The position numbers and the translations under genes were made by a program. A stretch of 64,000 nt of DNA, taken from Bradyrhizobium sp. LTSP849. GTDB lineage: Bacteria; Pseudomonadota; Alphaproteobacteria; Rhizobiales; Xanthobacteraceae. Position 1 is the first letter of the stretch, and the number at the start of each line of letters is the position of its first letter. The DNA lies in assembly GCF_000938255.1 (NCBI RefSeq), contig NZ_JYMR01000034.1, positions 1-64,000 of the forward strand. The letters run 5' to 3'. The notes under the pieces are model-generated. The model did not search any database. It had not been told where the DNA came from and worked only from the letters and a program-made list of their open reading frames with translations. Shown here piece after piece: positions 32,846 through 42,924 of the stretch.

Positions 32846-33451
32846 CTAGGCCGCCGATCTCACGGGATGGCGAGACGTGGACGCGACCTCGATGGTCTGA
32901 CCGTCCGGCATCGTTCGCGTGGTCGCGACCTTGATCTCATAGACAGCGCCGCCGGGACCGGGCTCCGTCCGCACCGTGATCACCTGTTCAGGGGTCACTG
33001 GGCCGAGCGGGACATCCTGGTCGGGCAAAACGAGGGTCGCCAGCTCATTGACGAAAACGACGACATACATGCCTTTCGGCATGTTCTTCTTCGACCACTG
33101 GCGCAGGTGGTCGTGATAGGGCTGCCGGCTCCAGGCCGACGGCAGGCCCGGATCAACCTGGACCTGGATGTTCTGGGTGAGTGGTTGGATGGTGACCACC
33201 ATCTTCGCCTGATCCGGCTTCCACTGCGCCGGCATGGCCGCATCGGTCCGCCAGAGGCAATTGAAGGCGGCACACTGGTCCGGGAGGTTGTCGTGAATCT
33301 TGCAGCCCCGGCCCGGCTTGCATTGCCCGCACCACTTGCCCGCGGCCTTATTGATCTCGGGAACGTTGTAGACCTTGCAGCACAGCGTGCAGCTTCCGCA
33401 TTCCCTTCCGGGAACAGGTTGCAGCTCACTCGCGCTTGAAGCCGCCGTCAT
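32846..33451 (-). CDS. Protein with N-terminal cysteine cluster (YkgJ-like)
   Basis: The protein is 201 residues. The N-terminus has CGSCTLCCKVY and then WCGQCKPGRGCKIHDNLP, CAAFNCLW, a cysteine pattern like the YkgJ/CxxCxxCC family thought to bind metal or iron-sulfur. The C-terminal half is a beta-rich domain of unknown type (MVVTIQPLTQNIQVQVDPGL, YVVVFVNELATLVLPDQ). It has no signal peptide. It stands alone between hppA and thiL. Confidence 0.7.
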   Translation of the reverse strand: MTAASSASELQPVPGRECGSCTLCCKVYNVPEINKAAGKWCGQCKPGRGCKIHDNLPDQCAAFNCLWRTDAAMPAQWKPDQAKMVVTIQPLTQNIQVQVDPGLPSAWSRQPYHDHLRQWSKKNMPKGMYVVVFVNELATLVLPDQDVPLGPVTPEQVITVRTEPGPGGAVYEIKVATTRTMPDGQTIEVASTSRHPVRSAA

Positions 33452-33525
33452 CCGAATCGAATCCGTCAGTTGCGATTGCCGATATTACCCGGCAATGGCG
33501 CAAAAGCCGAGGGACCCGCCGCGGA

Positions 33526-34518
33526 TCAGAAATGACTGTAGGACAAGCGCCGCAGCGCGATCTGGCTGCCTTGCGCGTCCACCCATCGCGGCGACTCGCT
33601 GCCGGCAATGATGGTGCCGATCGTCGTGACGGCAATACCCACCCGTTCCGCCTCCCGCGCGAACTCGGCGCAGCGCGCCTCCGGAACCGCACACAGCACT
33701 TCGTAATCGTCTCCTCCGGACACGAGCTTTTCGAGGCCGGCGGTCGCGAGCGCTGCGGTGGCTGACGGCGATAGCGGAACGTGGTGCGCCTCGATCACCG
33801 CACTAACGCCTGAAGCCGCGCAGAGTTTTGCGAGGTCTCCGGCCAGGCCATCGGACACGTCCATCGCGGCGCTGGCGTGATCTCGCACCACGTCCGCCAG
33901 CGCGTTGCGCGGTTGTGGAACGCGATAGCGACCGACCAAGTAGTCCAGCGCCGCGCGATCCTGTGCGAGCGCCGCGGCCACCGCGCCGCCAGTGAGCACG
34001 TCGAGGCCGAGGGCGGCGTCACCAATTGTCCCCGTCACCAGGATGCGGTCGCCCGGCTTTGCGCCGGTGCGGCCGACCATCCGCCCCCGCGGCACACGGC
34101 CGAAAGCGGTGATCGAAATCATCTGCGGCCCCGGCGTCGACACCGTGTCGCCGCCGAGCAGCGGACAGGCGAAGGTTTTCGCGTCATCGCCGAGCGCGTC
34201 CGCGAACGGCCTGAGCCAGGCGTCTTCCTTGCTGCGCAGCGCCAGTGTCAGCACAAAGCCGGCCGGCCGCGCGCCCTTCGCGGCAAGATCGGACAGGTTC
34301 ACCCGCAGCGCCTTGCGCGCGATGGTGTCGGGAGGATCGGTGGCAAGGTAGTGCACGCCCTCGACCACGGCGTCGGTGGTGACGACGATGTCCTCGCCAG
34401 ATGAGCTCAGGACGGCGGCGTCGTCGACCAGCCCCAACGCGCCGGGGTCAGTCGCCAGCGGCTTGAAATAGCGCGCGATAAGGGAGTCTTCGCCGGAGGG
34501 ATTGTGTGAGGTCGTCAT
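33526..34518 (-). CDS. thiL: Thiamine-monophosphate kinase
   Basis: The protein is 330 residues from the ATG at 34518. It phosphorylates thiamine monophosphate to the diphosphate cofactor. Motifs fit: LGLVDDAAVL near 30, CPLLGGDTVSTPGPQM near 118, GDRILVTGTIGDAALGLDVL near 152, AAMDVSDGLAGDLAKLC near 207, and VSGGDDYEVLCAVPEA near 252. It closes the nusB-linked leftward operon. A palindromic repeat (34541-34642) lies between it and nusB. Confidence 0.95.
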   Translation of the reverse strand: MTTSHNPSGEDSLIARYFKPLATDPGALGLVDDAAVLSSSGEDIVVTTDAVVEGVHYLATDPPDTIARKALRVNLSDLAAKGARPAGFVLTLALRSKEDAWLRPFADALGDDAKTFACPLLGGDTVSTPGPQMISITAFGRVPRGRMVGRTGAKPGDRILVTGTIGDAALGLDVLTGGAVAAALAQDRAALDYLVGRYRVPQPRNALADVVRDHASAAMDVSDGLAGDLAKLCAASGVSAVIEAHHVPLSPSATAALATAGLEKLVSGGDDYEVLCAVPEARCAEFAREAERVGIAVTTIGTIIAGSESPRWVDAQGSQIALRRLSYSHF

Positions 34519-34540
34519 CGATGTCAGCCCCAACCACCGG

Positions 34541-34642
34541 CGTCATCGCCCGGCTTGACCGGGCGATCCAGTACGCCGAGACGCCGGATATTTATTACCG
34601 CTGCCGCGGAGTACTGGATCACCCGCTTTCGCGGGTGATGAC
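34541..34642 (+). repeat. Palindromic intergenic repeat between thiL and nusB
   Basis: Nested arms form a cruciform: the outer GTCATC/GATGAC, the middle GATCCAGTAC/GTACTGGATC, and two inner hairpins, GCCCGG-CTTGA-CCGGGC and ACCCGC-TTTC-GCGGGT. It resembles repeats at 44663-44749 and elsewhere in this window. Confidence 0.85.
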
Positions 34643-34656
34643 AACGGAATGTGTAA

Positions 34657-35154
34657 CTACCCCCGCCCGAACTCGTCACCGCGAAACTGGCGGCCGATCT
34701 GGTCGAGCACGGCGTTGACCATGCCGGTCTCCTCGCGATCGACGAAGGCATTGGCGACGTCGACATATTCGGACACGACGACGCGGCCGGGCACGTCCTT
34801 GCGGTGCTCCAATTCGTAGGCCCCTGCCCGCAGCACCGCGCGCAGGATCGCCTCGATCCGCTTCAGCGGCCAGCCCTTCGACAGCGCCTCGTCGATCAGC
34901 GGATCGAGCTTCTTCTGGTCGCGCACAACGCCGGAGACGACGTCGCGGAAGAAGGCGGCTTCCGCCGGCAGATATGTGTCGCCCTCAACCTCGTTGCCGA
35001 GCCAATGGCTCTCGAACTCGGCAAAGATGTCGTTGATGCCAGCGCCGCCGATATCCATCTGGTAGAGCGCCTGCACGGCCGCGAGCCGCGCCGCGCCGCG
35101 CCGGTTCGCTTTCTTCTCAGTGCCAGCCGGCGGCTTTTTGCTGTTGTCGACCAT
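34657..35154 (-). CDS. nusB: Transcription antitermination factor NusB
   Basis: The protein is 165 residues from the ATG at 35154, 3 bases after the ribH stop. It binds boxA RNA with NusE in rRNA antitermination. The all-helical fold is evident: ANRRGAARLAAVQALYQMDI near 17, GNEVEGDTYLPAEAAFFRDV, and VSEYVDVANAFVDREETGMV near the end. It is full length. It lies in the rib-nus-thi block. Confidence 0.94.
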   Translation of the reverse strand: MVDNSKKPPAGTEKKANRRGAARLAAVQALYQMDIGGAGINDIFAEFESHWLGNEVEGDTYLPAEAAFFRDVVSGVVRDQKKLDPLIDEALSKGWPLKRIEAILRAVLRAGAYELEHRKDVPGRVVVSEYVDVANAFVDREETGMVNAVLDQIGRQFRGDEFGRG

Positions 35155-35156
35155 GA

Positions 35157-35648
35157 TCAAGCCCGCGCCAGCCGTCGTTTTATGCGCAGCATCGCAATCG
35201 CCGCGCGTGCAGCATCGCCGCCCTTGTTGAGCTCGCTGGCGCGCGCCCGCGCCCAGGCCTGCGCCTCATTGTTGACGGTCAGGATGCCGTTGCCGAGCGG
35301 CAGCTTTCGCGCGACCGCGAGGTCCATCAGCGCGCGCGAAGACTCCTGCGAGACGATCTCGAAATGGATGGTGTCGCCGCGGATCACGCAGCCGAGTGCG
35401 ATCGCCGCATCATAAGGCTTGCCGCTGGCCGCCGCGGCGTCGACCGCGATGGCGATCGCCGCAGGAATCTCCAGCGCGCCGGGAACCGTGATGACGTCAT
35501 GGGTCAGGCCGGCGGCCTTCAGCTCGGCCACCGCGCCTTCGAGCATCGCGTCCTGGAGATCGTCATAGAACCGCGCCTCGACAATCAGCGCGCGCGCGCC
35601 GGAAATGTCGGTCTGGTCCTTTAGGGGTGCGCGCCGCGCGTCAGCCAT
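35157..35648 (-). CDS. ribH: 6,7-dimethyl-8-ribityllumazine synthase
   Basis: The protein is 163 residues from the ATG at 35648. It makes the riboflavin precursor lumazine from the RibA and RibD products. Family segments are seen: ARALIVEARFYDDLQDAMLE near 20, VPGALEIPAAIAIAVDAAA near 56, and ALGCVIRGDTIHFEIVSQES with the catalytic His of TIHFE near 90. It precedes nusB; ribE lies upstream after a 110-base gap. Confidence 0.95.
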   Translation of the reverse strand: MADARRAPLKDQTDISGARALIVEARFYDDLQDAMLEGAVAELKAAGLTHDVITVPGALEIPAAIAIAVDAAAASGKPYDAAIALGCVIRGDTIHFEIVSQESSRALMDLAVARKLPLGNGILTVNNEAQAWARARASELNKGGDAARAAIAMLRIKRRLARA

Positions 35649-35726
35649 AGTCAAATCCGTTTTACAGAGGTCGGCGTTATGTAGTCGCAGCGAGGGGGTA
35701 AGCCAAGCACGAATGCCAGAGAGATC

Positions 35727-35760
35727 GTCATTCCGGGGCGAGAAACCAGCCCGGCATGAC
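35727..35760 (+). repeat. Short intergenic palindrome
   Basis: GTCATTCCGGGGCG and CAGCCCGGCATGAC form a loose inverted repeat between ribH and ribE, of the same style as the longer repeats in this window. Confidence 0.5.
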
Positions 35761-35770
35761 GGCTACGCCG

Positions 35771-36394
35771 TCACTTCATTTCCGTCAGCCGCGCCGCATA
35801 GCGGGCCATCAAATCGACCTCGATATTGATCTCGGTCCCCGCTTTCCAGCCGCCGATCGTCGTGACCGTCAGTGTGTGCGGGATGATTAGCACCGAAAAG
35901 GTTACATCCTTCACCGTATTAACCGTCAGCGACACGCCGTCGAGCGTGATCGAGCCCTTGGTGGCGATGAAGCGCGCAAGCTCTCGCGTCGTCGAGAGCT
36001 CGAACCGCGCCATGTCAGGCAGGTCCTCGCGACTGACGATGGTCGCGATCCCGTCGGCATGGCCGGCGACGATGTGGCCGCCGAGCTCGTCGCCGATCTT
36101 GAGCGCGCGCTCGAGGTTGAGTTTCGTGCCGACCTTCCAATGCTTCGCGGTCGTCAGCGCCAGCGTCTCGGCGGCGGCATCGACGTCGAACCAGGTCTTC
36201 TGAGAGGAATCCTTGCTGCCTTGGACGCCGGAGGCGACGACGGTCAGGCAGACGCCGTTGCAGGCAATTGAGGCACCATCAGCAATGGTGGTCTGATCAT
36301 AGCGGCAGGCGATGCGCAGGCGATGCAGCTGCCCCTGCGCCACAGGCGTCAGGCTGACGATCTCGCCGATATCGGTGACAATGCCGGTGAACAT
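35771..36394 (-). CDS. ribE: Riboflavin synthase alpha chain
   Basis: The protein is 207 residues from the ATG at 36394. It converts lumazine to riboflavin. Two half-barrel repeats are seen: the start MFTGIVTDIGEIVSL and IACNGVCLTVVASG near 46, then GSITLDGVSLTVNTVKDVTF near 140. It starts one base after the ribD stop, so the two are coupled. No FMN riboswitch was recognised upstream. Confidence 0.95.
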   Translation of the reverse strand: MFTGIVTDIGEIVSLTPVAQGQLHRLRIACRYDQTTIADGASIACNGVCLTVVASGVQGSKDSSQKTWFDVDAAAETLALTTAKHWKVGTKLNLERALKIGDELGGHIVAGHADGIATIVSREDLPDMARFELSTTRELARFIATKGSITLDGVSLTVNTVKDVTFSVLIIPHTLTVTTIGGWKAGTEINIEVDLMARYAARLTEMK

Positions 36395-36395
36395 G

Positions 36396-37544
36396 TTAGG
36401 CGCGCTCGTAGATGGTGAGAGTATCCTTGTCGAATGTTTCGCTAGCATGAACCTTGAACGCCTGCGACTGCGTGATTTTCGACAGGGGCAATGCATCGAG
36501 CGCATCGACGCCTTCGGCGCCGACCGCTTCCGCGCCGCGGAACAGCCAGATCTCGTCGACGAGGTCGGCGGCGACGAACGATGCCGCAACACGGCTGCCG
36601 CCCTCGACCATCAACCGCGTGATGCCCTTCTCGGCCAGCGCATGCAGCACGGCCGGAAGATCGAGCCCGGAGGCGCTCCCCGGCGGTACGCGGATGATAT
36701 GCGTGCCAGCAGCGCCAAGCCGCGTCGCGGCCGCGGCCTCCGCAAGCTCCGAGCCGATCGCCCAGAGCGGCGTCTCACGCGCGGAACGCACGAGCCGGCT
36801 CGATGCCGCAATGCGCAGGCTCTGGTCGAGCACCACGCGCACCGGCGAGCGCGCCGCCATCCCCGGCAGGCGGCAGGTGAGAAGCGGGTCGTCCGCCAGC
36901 ACCGTTCCGATACCGACCAAAATGGCATCGCTCGAGGCGCGCAACAGATGCACGCGGTTACGCGCGGCTTCGCCGGTGATCGCGACGGGCTTGCCGCCGG
37001 CCGCGCCGATCTTGCCGTCGGGCGAGACCGCGAGCTTCAGGATCACATGCGGGCGCTTGTCACGGATGCGGCGGAAATGCCCGGCATGGTCGAATGCGGC
37101 CTCGGGCGCGCACAGGCCGACATCCACCGTGATACCGGCCGCGCGCAAGCGCGCATGGCCCTGCCCGGCGACTTCCGGATTGGGATCCTCGATCGCTGCC
37201 ACCACCCGCTTGATGCCGGCCGCGATCACCGCGTCGGCGCAAGGCGGCGACTTGCCGAAATGCGAGCACGGCTCGAGCGTGACGTAGAGCGTGGCGCCGC
37301 GCGCCGCCTCGCCCGCGCGCCGCAGCGCTTCAGGCTCGGCATGCGGCCGTCCGCCGGGCTTGGTCCAGCCGCGACCGATGATCACCCCATCCTTGACGAT
37401 GACGGCGCCCACCGCCGGGTTCGGCCAGGTGCGCCCCTGCCCGCGCTTCCCCAACGCCAGCGCAAGCTCCATGAAGCGTCGATCGGCGTCCTTAGAGTCG
37501 CGGGCCTTCTGCGCAAATTGATCTTCCAGGATACGGAAGATCAT
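36396..37544 (-). CDS. ribD: Bifunctional riboflavin deaminase/reductase
   Basis: The protein is 382 residues. The N-terminal deaminase domain (residues about 22-150) has the zinc site PHAEPEALRRAGE and TLEPCSHFGKSPPCADAVI. The C-terminal reductase domain follows from HVILKLAVSPDGKIGAAGGK. It carries out the second and third steps of riboflavin synthesis. Its ATG overlaps the nrdR stop (ATGA), which couples dNTP control with riboflavin synthesis in the operon. Confidence 0.95.
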   Translation of the reverse strand: MIFRILEDQFAQKARDSKDADRRFMELALALGKRGQGRTWPNPAVGAVIVKDGVIIGRGWTKPGGRPHAEPEALRRAGEAARGATLYVTLEPCSHFGKSPPCADAVIAAGIKRVVAAIEDPNPEVAGQGHARLRAAGITVDVGLCAPEAAFDHAGHFRRIRDKRPHVILKLAVSPDGKIGAAGGKPVAITGEAARNRVHLLRASSDAILVGIGTVLADDPLLTCRLPGMAARSPVRVVLDQSLRIAASSRLVRSARETPLWAIGSELAEAAAATRLGAAGTHIIRVPPGSASGLDLPAVLHALAEKGITRLMVEGGSRVAASFVAADLVDEIWLFRGAEAVGAEGVDALDALPLSKITQSQAFKVHASETFDKDTLTIYERA

Positions 37545-38023
37545 TTGCGTACCGTTGCAAGCCGCGCTTCCTCCTCACCGGAGAGCTCGCCGAGCACATC
37601 GGCGAAGTCCTTGGCCTCACGGAAATTGCGATAGACGGACGCGAAGCGCACATAGGCGACGTCGTCGAGCGTGCGCAGATGCTCCATCACGGTCTCGCCG
37701 ATCACCTCGGAGGAGATCTCGGCCTCGCCGCCGGTCTCGAGCTCGCGCACGATGGTGGACACCATCTTCTCCACGCGCTCCGGTTCGACCGGACGCTTGC
37801 GCAAGCTGATCGACACCGAGCGCATCAGCTTGTCGCGGTCGAACGGCACACGGCGGCCGTTGCGCTTGATGACAGTGAGCTCGCGCAGCTGCACGCGCTC
37901 GAAGGTCGTGAAGCGGAAATTGCAGGCGACGCACACGCGCCGCCTGCGGATCACGGAAGAGTCCTCGGTCGGACGCGAGTCCTTTACCTGCGTATCGAGA
38001 CTGTTGCAGTTCGGGCAGCGCAT
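37541..38023 (-). CDS. nrdR: Ribonucleotide reductase regulator NrdR
   Basis: The protein is 160 residues. A zinc ribbon (MRCPNCNSLDTQVKDSRPTE, then CVACNFRFTTFERVQ) is followed by an ATP-cone domain (LRELTVIKRNGRRVPFDRDK). It represses ribonucleotide reductase genes according to nucleotide levels. It is downstream of glyA and overlaps ribD, the usual alphaproteobacterial order. Confidence 0.96.
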   Translation of the reverse strand: MRCPNCNSLDTQVKDSRPTEDSSVIRRRRVCVACNFRFTTFERVQLRELTVIKRNGRRVPFDRDKLMRSVSISLRKRPVEPERVEKMVSTIVRELETGGEAEISSEVIGETVMEHLRTLDDVAYVRFASVYRNFREAKDFADVLGELSGEEEARLATVRK

Positions 38024-38064
38024 CCGTTTACCTTGACCAGTTCACTTACCAGTTTACTTGGACC

Positions 38065-39363
<1,299 letters not shown>

Positions 39364-39634
39364 CTTGCGAATATCTCCACCGCCGCAGCCTTTTGGCGGG
39401 CTACGGGCGGGTCTGGTGTGGTGATCGGAGCGGCGACCGCGATCTACCACATCACCCGCCCCCGGCCAAGTAGTTGCGGGTCAGGCCTGATATTTATGCA
39501 AGATATGGTGGGGATTGACGGATACGGGCGACCCGCGCGTTCACTCGAACCGTCCGGTTTCGCCTTGTCCAGGAAGGGCCGATTTGGACCTTAATGCCGG
39601 GTGGAGCCGGCCGATGGTGGCCGGCCGCCCGGTT

Positions 39635-39856
39635 CTAAAGCCCGGTATAGCCCGCCTTGACCGGGTCCACGGTGCCGTCCAGCTGGCGCAGATAGGTCAA
39701 GCCGCACACCGTCAACCTGTGGGTGTCTTTCTCGCCGGCTTCCATCAGGGTGTTCAGGTAGTTCGTCACCTTGGCCCGCGCCTCTGCGCTCGCCGCGGAC
39801 GTACGGTTGGCGAGCAAATCATAGGTTTGCATGATGCGGTCGATAGCGGCTTCCAT
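39635..39856 (-). CDS. Small conserved-type hypothetical protein
   Basis: The protein is 73 residues from the ATG at 39856, which follows AGAGGGTGCT. It is helical: IDRIMQTYDLLANRTSAASA, ARAKVTNYLNTLMEAGEKDT. It lies 37 bases downstream of the 39894 gene on the same strand, so they may be one operon near the regulator gene. No function is known. Confidence 0.6.
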   Translation of the reverse strand: MEAAIDRIMQTYDLLANRTSAASAEARAKVTNYLNTLMEAGEKDTHRLTVCGLTYLRQLDGTVDPVKAGYTGL

Positions 39857-39893
39857 AGCACCCTCTGGTTCTCTGAGATTTTGGGAGTTTTGA

Positions 39894-40130
39894 TCAGGCA
39901 ACCGCTCGGACCTCGGCTTGCGCCTCGAACCTGGTGATGGCCTTGTTGGCCAGCCTGATCTTGTTGAATTCACCGTGCTGGAGCAGCTTGATGATGATCT
40001 CGAGCAGGCGCTCATTTGTGACGAGCGTGTCAGGGATCGCGCCGGAGCGGCGAAGATAGTTCGCGGCGATGGCGTAGGCATCGCTCACGAGCTCGACGTT
40101 CATAGCCTGCAACCCGCGTTCGATCAGCAT
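39894..40130 (-). CDS. Small conserved-type hypothetical protein
   Basis: The protein is 78 residues from the ATG at 40130, chosen over an upstream in-frame start whose extension is Arg/Ser-rich. It is helical with LQAMNVELVSDAYAIAANYL, NERLLEIIIKLLQHGEFNKI and RLANKAITRFEAQAE. It pairs with the 39635 gene and lies downstream of the LdtR-like regulator. No function is known. Confidence 0.6.
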   Translation of the reverse strand: MLIERGLQAMNVELVSDAYAIAANYLRRSGAIPDTLVTNERLLEIIIKLLQHGEFNKIRLANKAITRFEAQAEVRAVA

Positions 40131-40327
40131 CGCATCCTCCGATCCGGAGACATAACCGCGAGGCCGGGAACTGGTTCCGCCAGATCGTCTCATTTTTTTC
40201 GCAACCGCGAAATGACAAAACGCACCGGTCCGGGCAGAGCCCGACCGATGCGCTTGGGGAAGTGAGGCACGTTCGCGAGGCTCGCCGGTCTTGTTGGGCC
40301 GGCTTGGCCTTCGTCCTTCTTAAAAAC

Positions 40328-40846
40328 TCAGAGCCGATACAGGATCTGGTCGGTCCAGAACCGCTCGAGGCGGTGCAGCGACTTGTTCAGGGTCGAGAAC
40401 TCCTCGCCCGAGATGCCGCCGACCTGTTCCACGGTCTTGACGTGCTTCTGGTAGAGGGAGTCGACGATGCGGCGGACTTCCTGGCCCTGCGGGGTCAGGC
40501 GGATGCGCACCGAGCGGCGATCAACGCGCGAGCGCTGATGATCGAGGAAGCCGAGCTCGACGAGCTTCTTCAGATTGTAGGAGACGTTGGAGCCGAGATA
40601 GTAACCGCGCGTGCGCAGCTCGCCCGCGGTCAGCTCCTTGTCGCCGATGTTATAGAGCAGGAGCGCCTGCACCGAATTGATGTCGGCGCGACCACGACGA
40701 TCGAACTCGTCCTTGATCACGTCGAGGAGACGGCGATGCAGCCGCTCCACCAGAGTCAAGGCTTCCAGATAGAGCGTCTGCACCGAGCCCTGCTGGCCGG
40801 AGACGCGTTCCGCGGTATCTGCCGCAGTTGCGACGGCTTTCATCAT
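40328..40846 (-). CDS. LdtR-like MarR-family regulator
   Basis: The protein is 172 residues. A winged helix-turn-helix (VQALLLYNIGDKELTAGELR, YYLGSNVSYNLKKLVELGFL, DHQRSRVDRRSVRIRLTPQG) is flanked by dimer helices. The sequence layout is that of LdtR, a rhizobial MarR protein tied to cell-envelope genes and stress responses. The start is the first of two Met codons. A palindrome lies 15 bases upstream and could be its own operator. Confidence 0.85.
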   Translation of the reverse strand: MMKAVATAADTAERVSGQQGSVQTLYLEALTLVERLHRRLLDVIKDEFDRRGRADINSVQALLLYNIGDKELTAGELRTRGYYLGSNVSYNLKKLVELGFLDHQRSRVDRRSVRIRLTPQGQEVRRIVDSLYQKHVKTVEQVGGISGEEFSTLNKSLHRLERFWTDQILYRL

Positions 40847-40860
40847 GACACTTCCCCTGT

Positions 40861-40877
40861 TGTCGTTTTTATCGACA
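40861..40877 (-). promoter_or_regulatory. Candidate autoregulatory palindrome before the LdtR-like gene
   Basis: TGTCG-TTTTTAT-CGACA, a 17-base inverted repeat with five-base arms, sits 15 bases before the LdtR-like start. It fits the size of a MarR operator. Binding is not shown. Confidence 0.4.
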
Positions 40878-41227
40878 CTTATTCGACGAAACTTGTGTCC
40901 CGTCTGATAGGTGCAACTTAAGGGGAGGCGTTTGAAGATCGGCTTAAATAAGAGAATAAAGAGATCATGAATTTAAGACAGTGAATTGCGCATTAAGCCT
41001 GTGCCACAAGCACTTTTCGCAACCCTCTGTTGACCGTGGCAAGGTCCTGTTCACCCTCCGTCCGCCCATTCTGTCGCATTCCAGAACAGCGGCGCCCCGT
41101 TTCGAAACGCGCGCGTAACAGCTGTGGCGGATCGCGCTAGGTCAATGAAAAGTTACCTCGAATTTTACGCAACGAGTGGTCAACCACGCGCGCGTGAAAC
41201 GTCTCGTGTCCCGAAGCTGAACATCGA
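40878..41227 (+). other. Promoter-bearing gap between LdtR-like regulator and 41228 gene
   Basis: No gene is supported. AT-rich stretches near 40940-40980 are the likely promoter area of the LdtR-like gene (minus strand). The 41228 gene ends here, so the gap also holds its transcript end. No clear hairpin with a T-run is seen. Confidence 0.4.
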
Positions 41228-41731
41228 CTATGGCGGCCGTTCGCGCGCGGCCATCCAGGCGAGCGCGAGATAGGCTGCGAGCATGAAGGCTTCCACCGCG
41301 ACGACGACCAGGCTGCCGCCGTAGATGCCCGGGAACATCAACTCGATCACCGCCATCGATACCACGGTGGTGAGCCAAACCACCGCGCCCCAGGGCGTTG
41401 CCAGCCACAGGCCGACCGCGGCCACGAGCTCGATCACGGCGAAATAGATGGTCGAGGCCTGCCAGGCCATCGACTGGTTCTCGAACGCCTCGTCCTCGCC
41501 GCCGACGAAGCCCGTCACCTGCGCCCAATGGTAGAGGCCCTTGAGGATCGACAGCAGCGCCATCACCCGCAGGAACAGCACCAGTCGGCGCGTCCAGACA
41601 TTGTCGTCGGACTCCGGGCGCTCCGACGAGATCGCCGCCACCGACATTGCGTTGTCTCTGGCATTGTCTCGGGCGGCGTCCCTGGCATTGGCGCTGTCGC
41701 GGGCCGCATCGCGGCTGGAGATCTCGGACAT
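41228..41731 (-). CDS. Four-helix membrane protein (DUF6163-type)
   Basis: The protein is 167 residues from the ATG at 41731. After an Ala/Arg/Asp repeat (ARDSANARDAARDNARDNA, residues about 10-28), four hydrophobic helices follow (LVLFLRVMALLSILKGLYHW, IYFAVIELVAAVGLWLATPW, GAVVWLTTVVSMAVIELMF, VVAVEAFMLAAYLALAWMAA). It is divergent from hemB, 124 bases away, and shares that promoter region. The function is unknown. The family name is tentative. Confidence 0.7.
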   Translation of the reverse strand: MSEISSRDAARDSANARDAARDNARDNAMSVAAISSERPESDDNVWTRRLVLFLRVMALLSILKGLYHWAQVTGFVGGEDEAFENQSMAWQASTIYFAVIELVAAVGLWLATPWGAVVWLTTVVSMAVIELMFPGIYGGSLVVVAVEAFMLAAYLALAWMAARERPP

Positions 41732-41854
41732 GGCCCCCTTCTGGCTGTTTCGCCCCACAAAATCAATCGGCTGCCATCCTTTGCGGCAGATCAAGCCGCG
41801 GTGACGGGAACCACGCGAACTGGTATAAGAATAATTCCAGCCGGAGGAAGAGTG

Positions 41855-42916
41855 ATGGCGATCAAATACGGACGTCCGATCGAACTGCGCGAAGTCGCGC
41901 GCGGGACCGGTGCGGGAGCCTCCCCTGCCCTCGATCTGACCATCCGCCCGCGCCGCAACCGCAAGGCCGAATGGGCCCGGCGCATGGTGCGCGAGAACGT
42001 GCTGACCACCGACGATTTGATCTGGCCGCTGTTCCTGATCGACGGCAACAACAAGCGCGAGCAGATCGCCTCGATGCCGGGCGTCGAGCGCCTCAGCGTC
42101 GACCAGGCCGTGCGCGACGCCGAGCGCGCAATGAAGCTGACGATTCCCTGCATCGCACTGTTTCCCTACACCGACCCGTCCCTGCGCGACGAAGAGGGCT
42201 CGGAAGCCACCAACCCGAACAATCTGGTCTGCCAGGCCGTGCGCGCAATCAAGAAGGAGTTTCCCGATCTCGGCATACTCTGCGATGTCGCGCTCGATCC
42301 CTTCACCAGCCATGGCCATGACGGCCTGATCACTGACGGCAAGATCTTGAACGATGAGACGGTCGCCGTGCTGGTGCGCCAGGCCCTGGTTCAGGCCGAG
42401 GCCGGCTGCGACATCATCGCCCCCTCCGACATGATGGATGGCCGCGTTGCCGCGATCCGCGAAGGGCTGGACCATGCAGGACTGCTCGACGTGCAGATCA
42501 TGGCCTATGCGGCGAAATACGCCTCAGCCTTCTACGGCCCGTTCCGCGACGCCATCGGCTCGGCCAAGACGCTGACCGGCGACAAGCGCACCTATCAGAT
42601 GGACAGCGCCAACACCGACGAGGCGCTGCGCGAAGTCGAGCTCGACATCGCCGAGGGCGCCGACATGGTGATGGTGAAACCCGGCATGCCCTATCTCGAC
42701 GTGGTCCGGCGCGTGAAAGACACGTTTGCGATGCCGACCTTCGCCTACCAGGTCTCCGGCGAATACGCGATGATCGCGGCTGCGGCCAACAACGGCTGGC
42801 TCGACGGCGAGCGCGCGATGATGGAAAGCCTGCTCGCCTTCAAGCGCGCCGGCGCCGACGGCGTGCTCAGCTATTTTGCGCCGAAGGCGGCGGAGAAGCT
42901 GCGGGCGCAGGGGTAG
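41855..42916 (+). CDS. hemB: Porphobilinogen synthase, Mg-type
   Basis: The protein is 353 residues from the ATG at 41855, with GGAGGAAG six bases before it. It condenses two aminolevulinate molecules in heme synthesis. The catalytic lysine lies in DMVMVKPGMPYLD. In the metal region, CDVALDPFTSHGHDGLI shows Asp where zinc enzymes have Cys, the Mg-dependent type known from Bradyrhizobium. An N-terminal arm (IELREVARGTG) supports oligomerisation. A palindromic repeat follows the stop. Confidence 0.97.
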   Translation: MAIKYGRPIELREVARGTGAGASPALDLTIRPRRNRKAEWARRMVRENVLTTDDLIWPLFLIDGNNKREQIASMPGVERLSVDQAVRDAERAMKLTIPCIALFPYTDPSLRDEEGSEATNPNNLVCQAVRAIKKEFPDLGILCDVALDPFTSHGHDGLITDGKILNDETVAVLVRQALVQAEAGCDIIAPSDMMDGRVAAIREGLDHAGLLDVQIMAYAAKYASAFYGPFRDAIGSAKTLTGDKRTYQMDSANTDEALREVELDIAEGADMVMVKPGMPYLDVVRRVKDTFAMPTFAYQVSGEYAMIAAAANNGWLDGERAMMESLLAFKRAGADGVLSYFAPKAAEKLRAQG

Positions 42917-42924
42917 GCCCCAAC

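Noticed and set aside
35649..36420. FMN riboswitch near ribH/ribE
   Set aside because: No conserved FMN-aptamer segments (for example AGGGAC...GGATT-type blocks) were recognised in the gaps upstream of the riboflavin genes.
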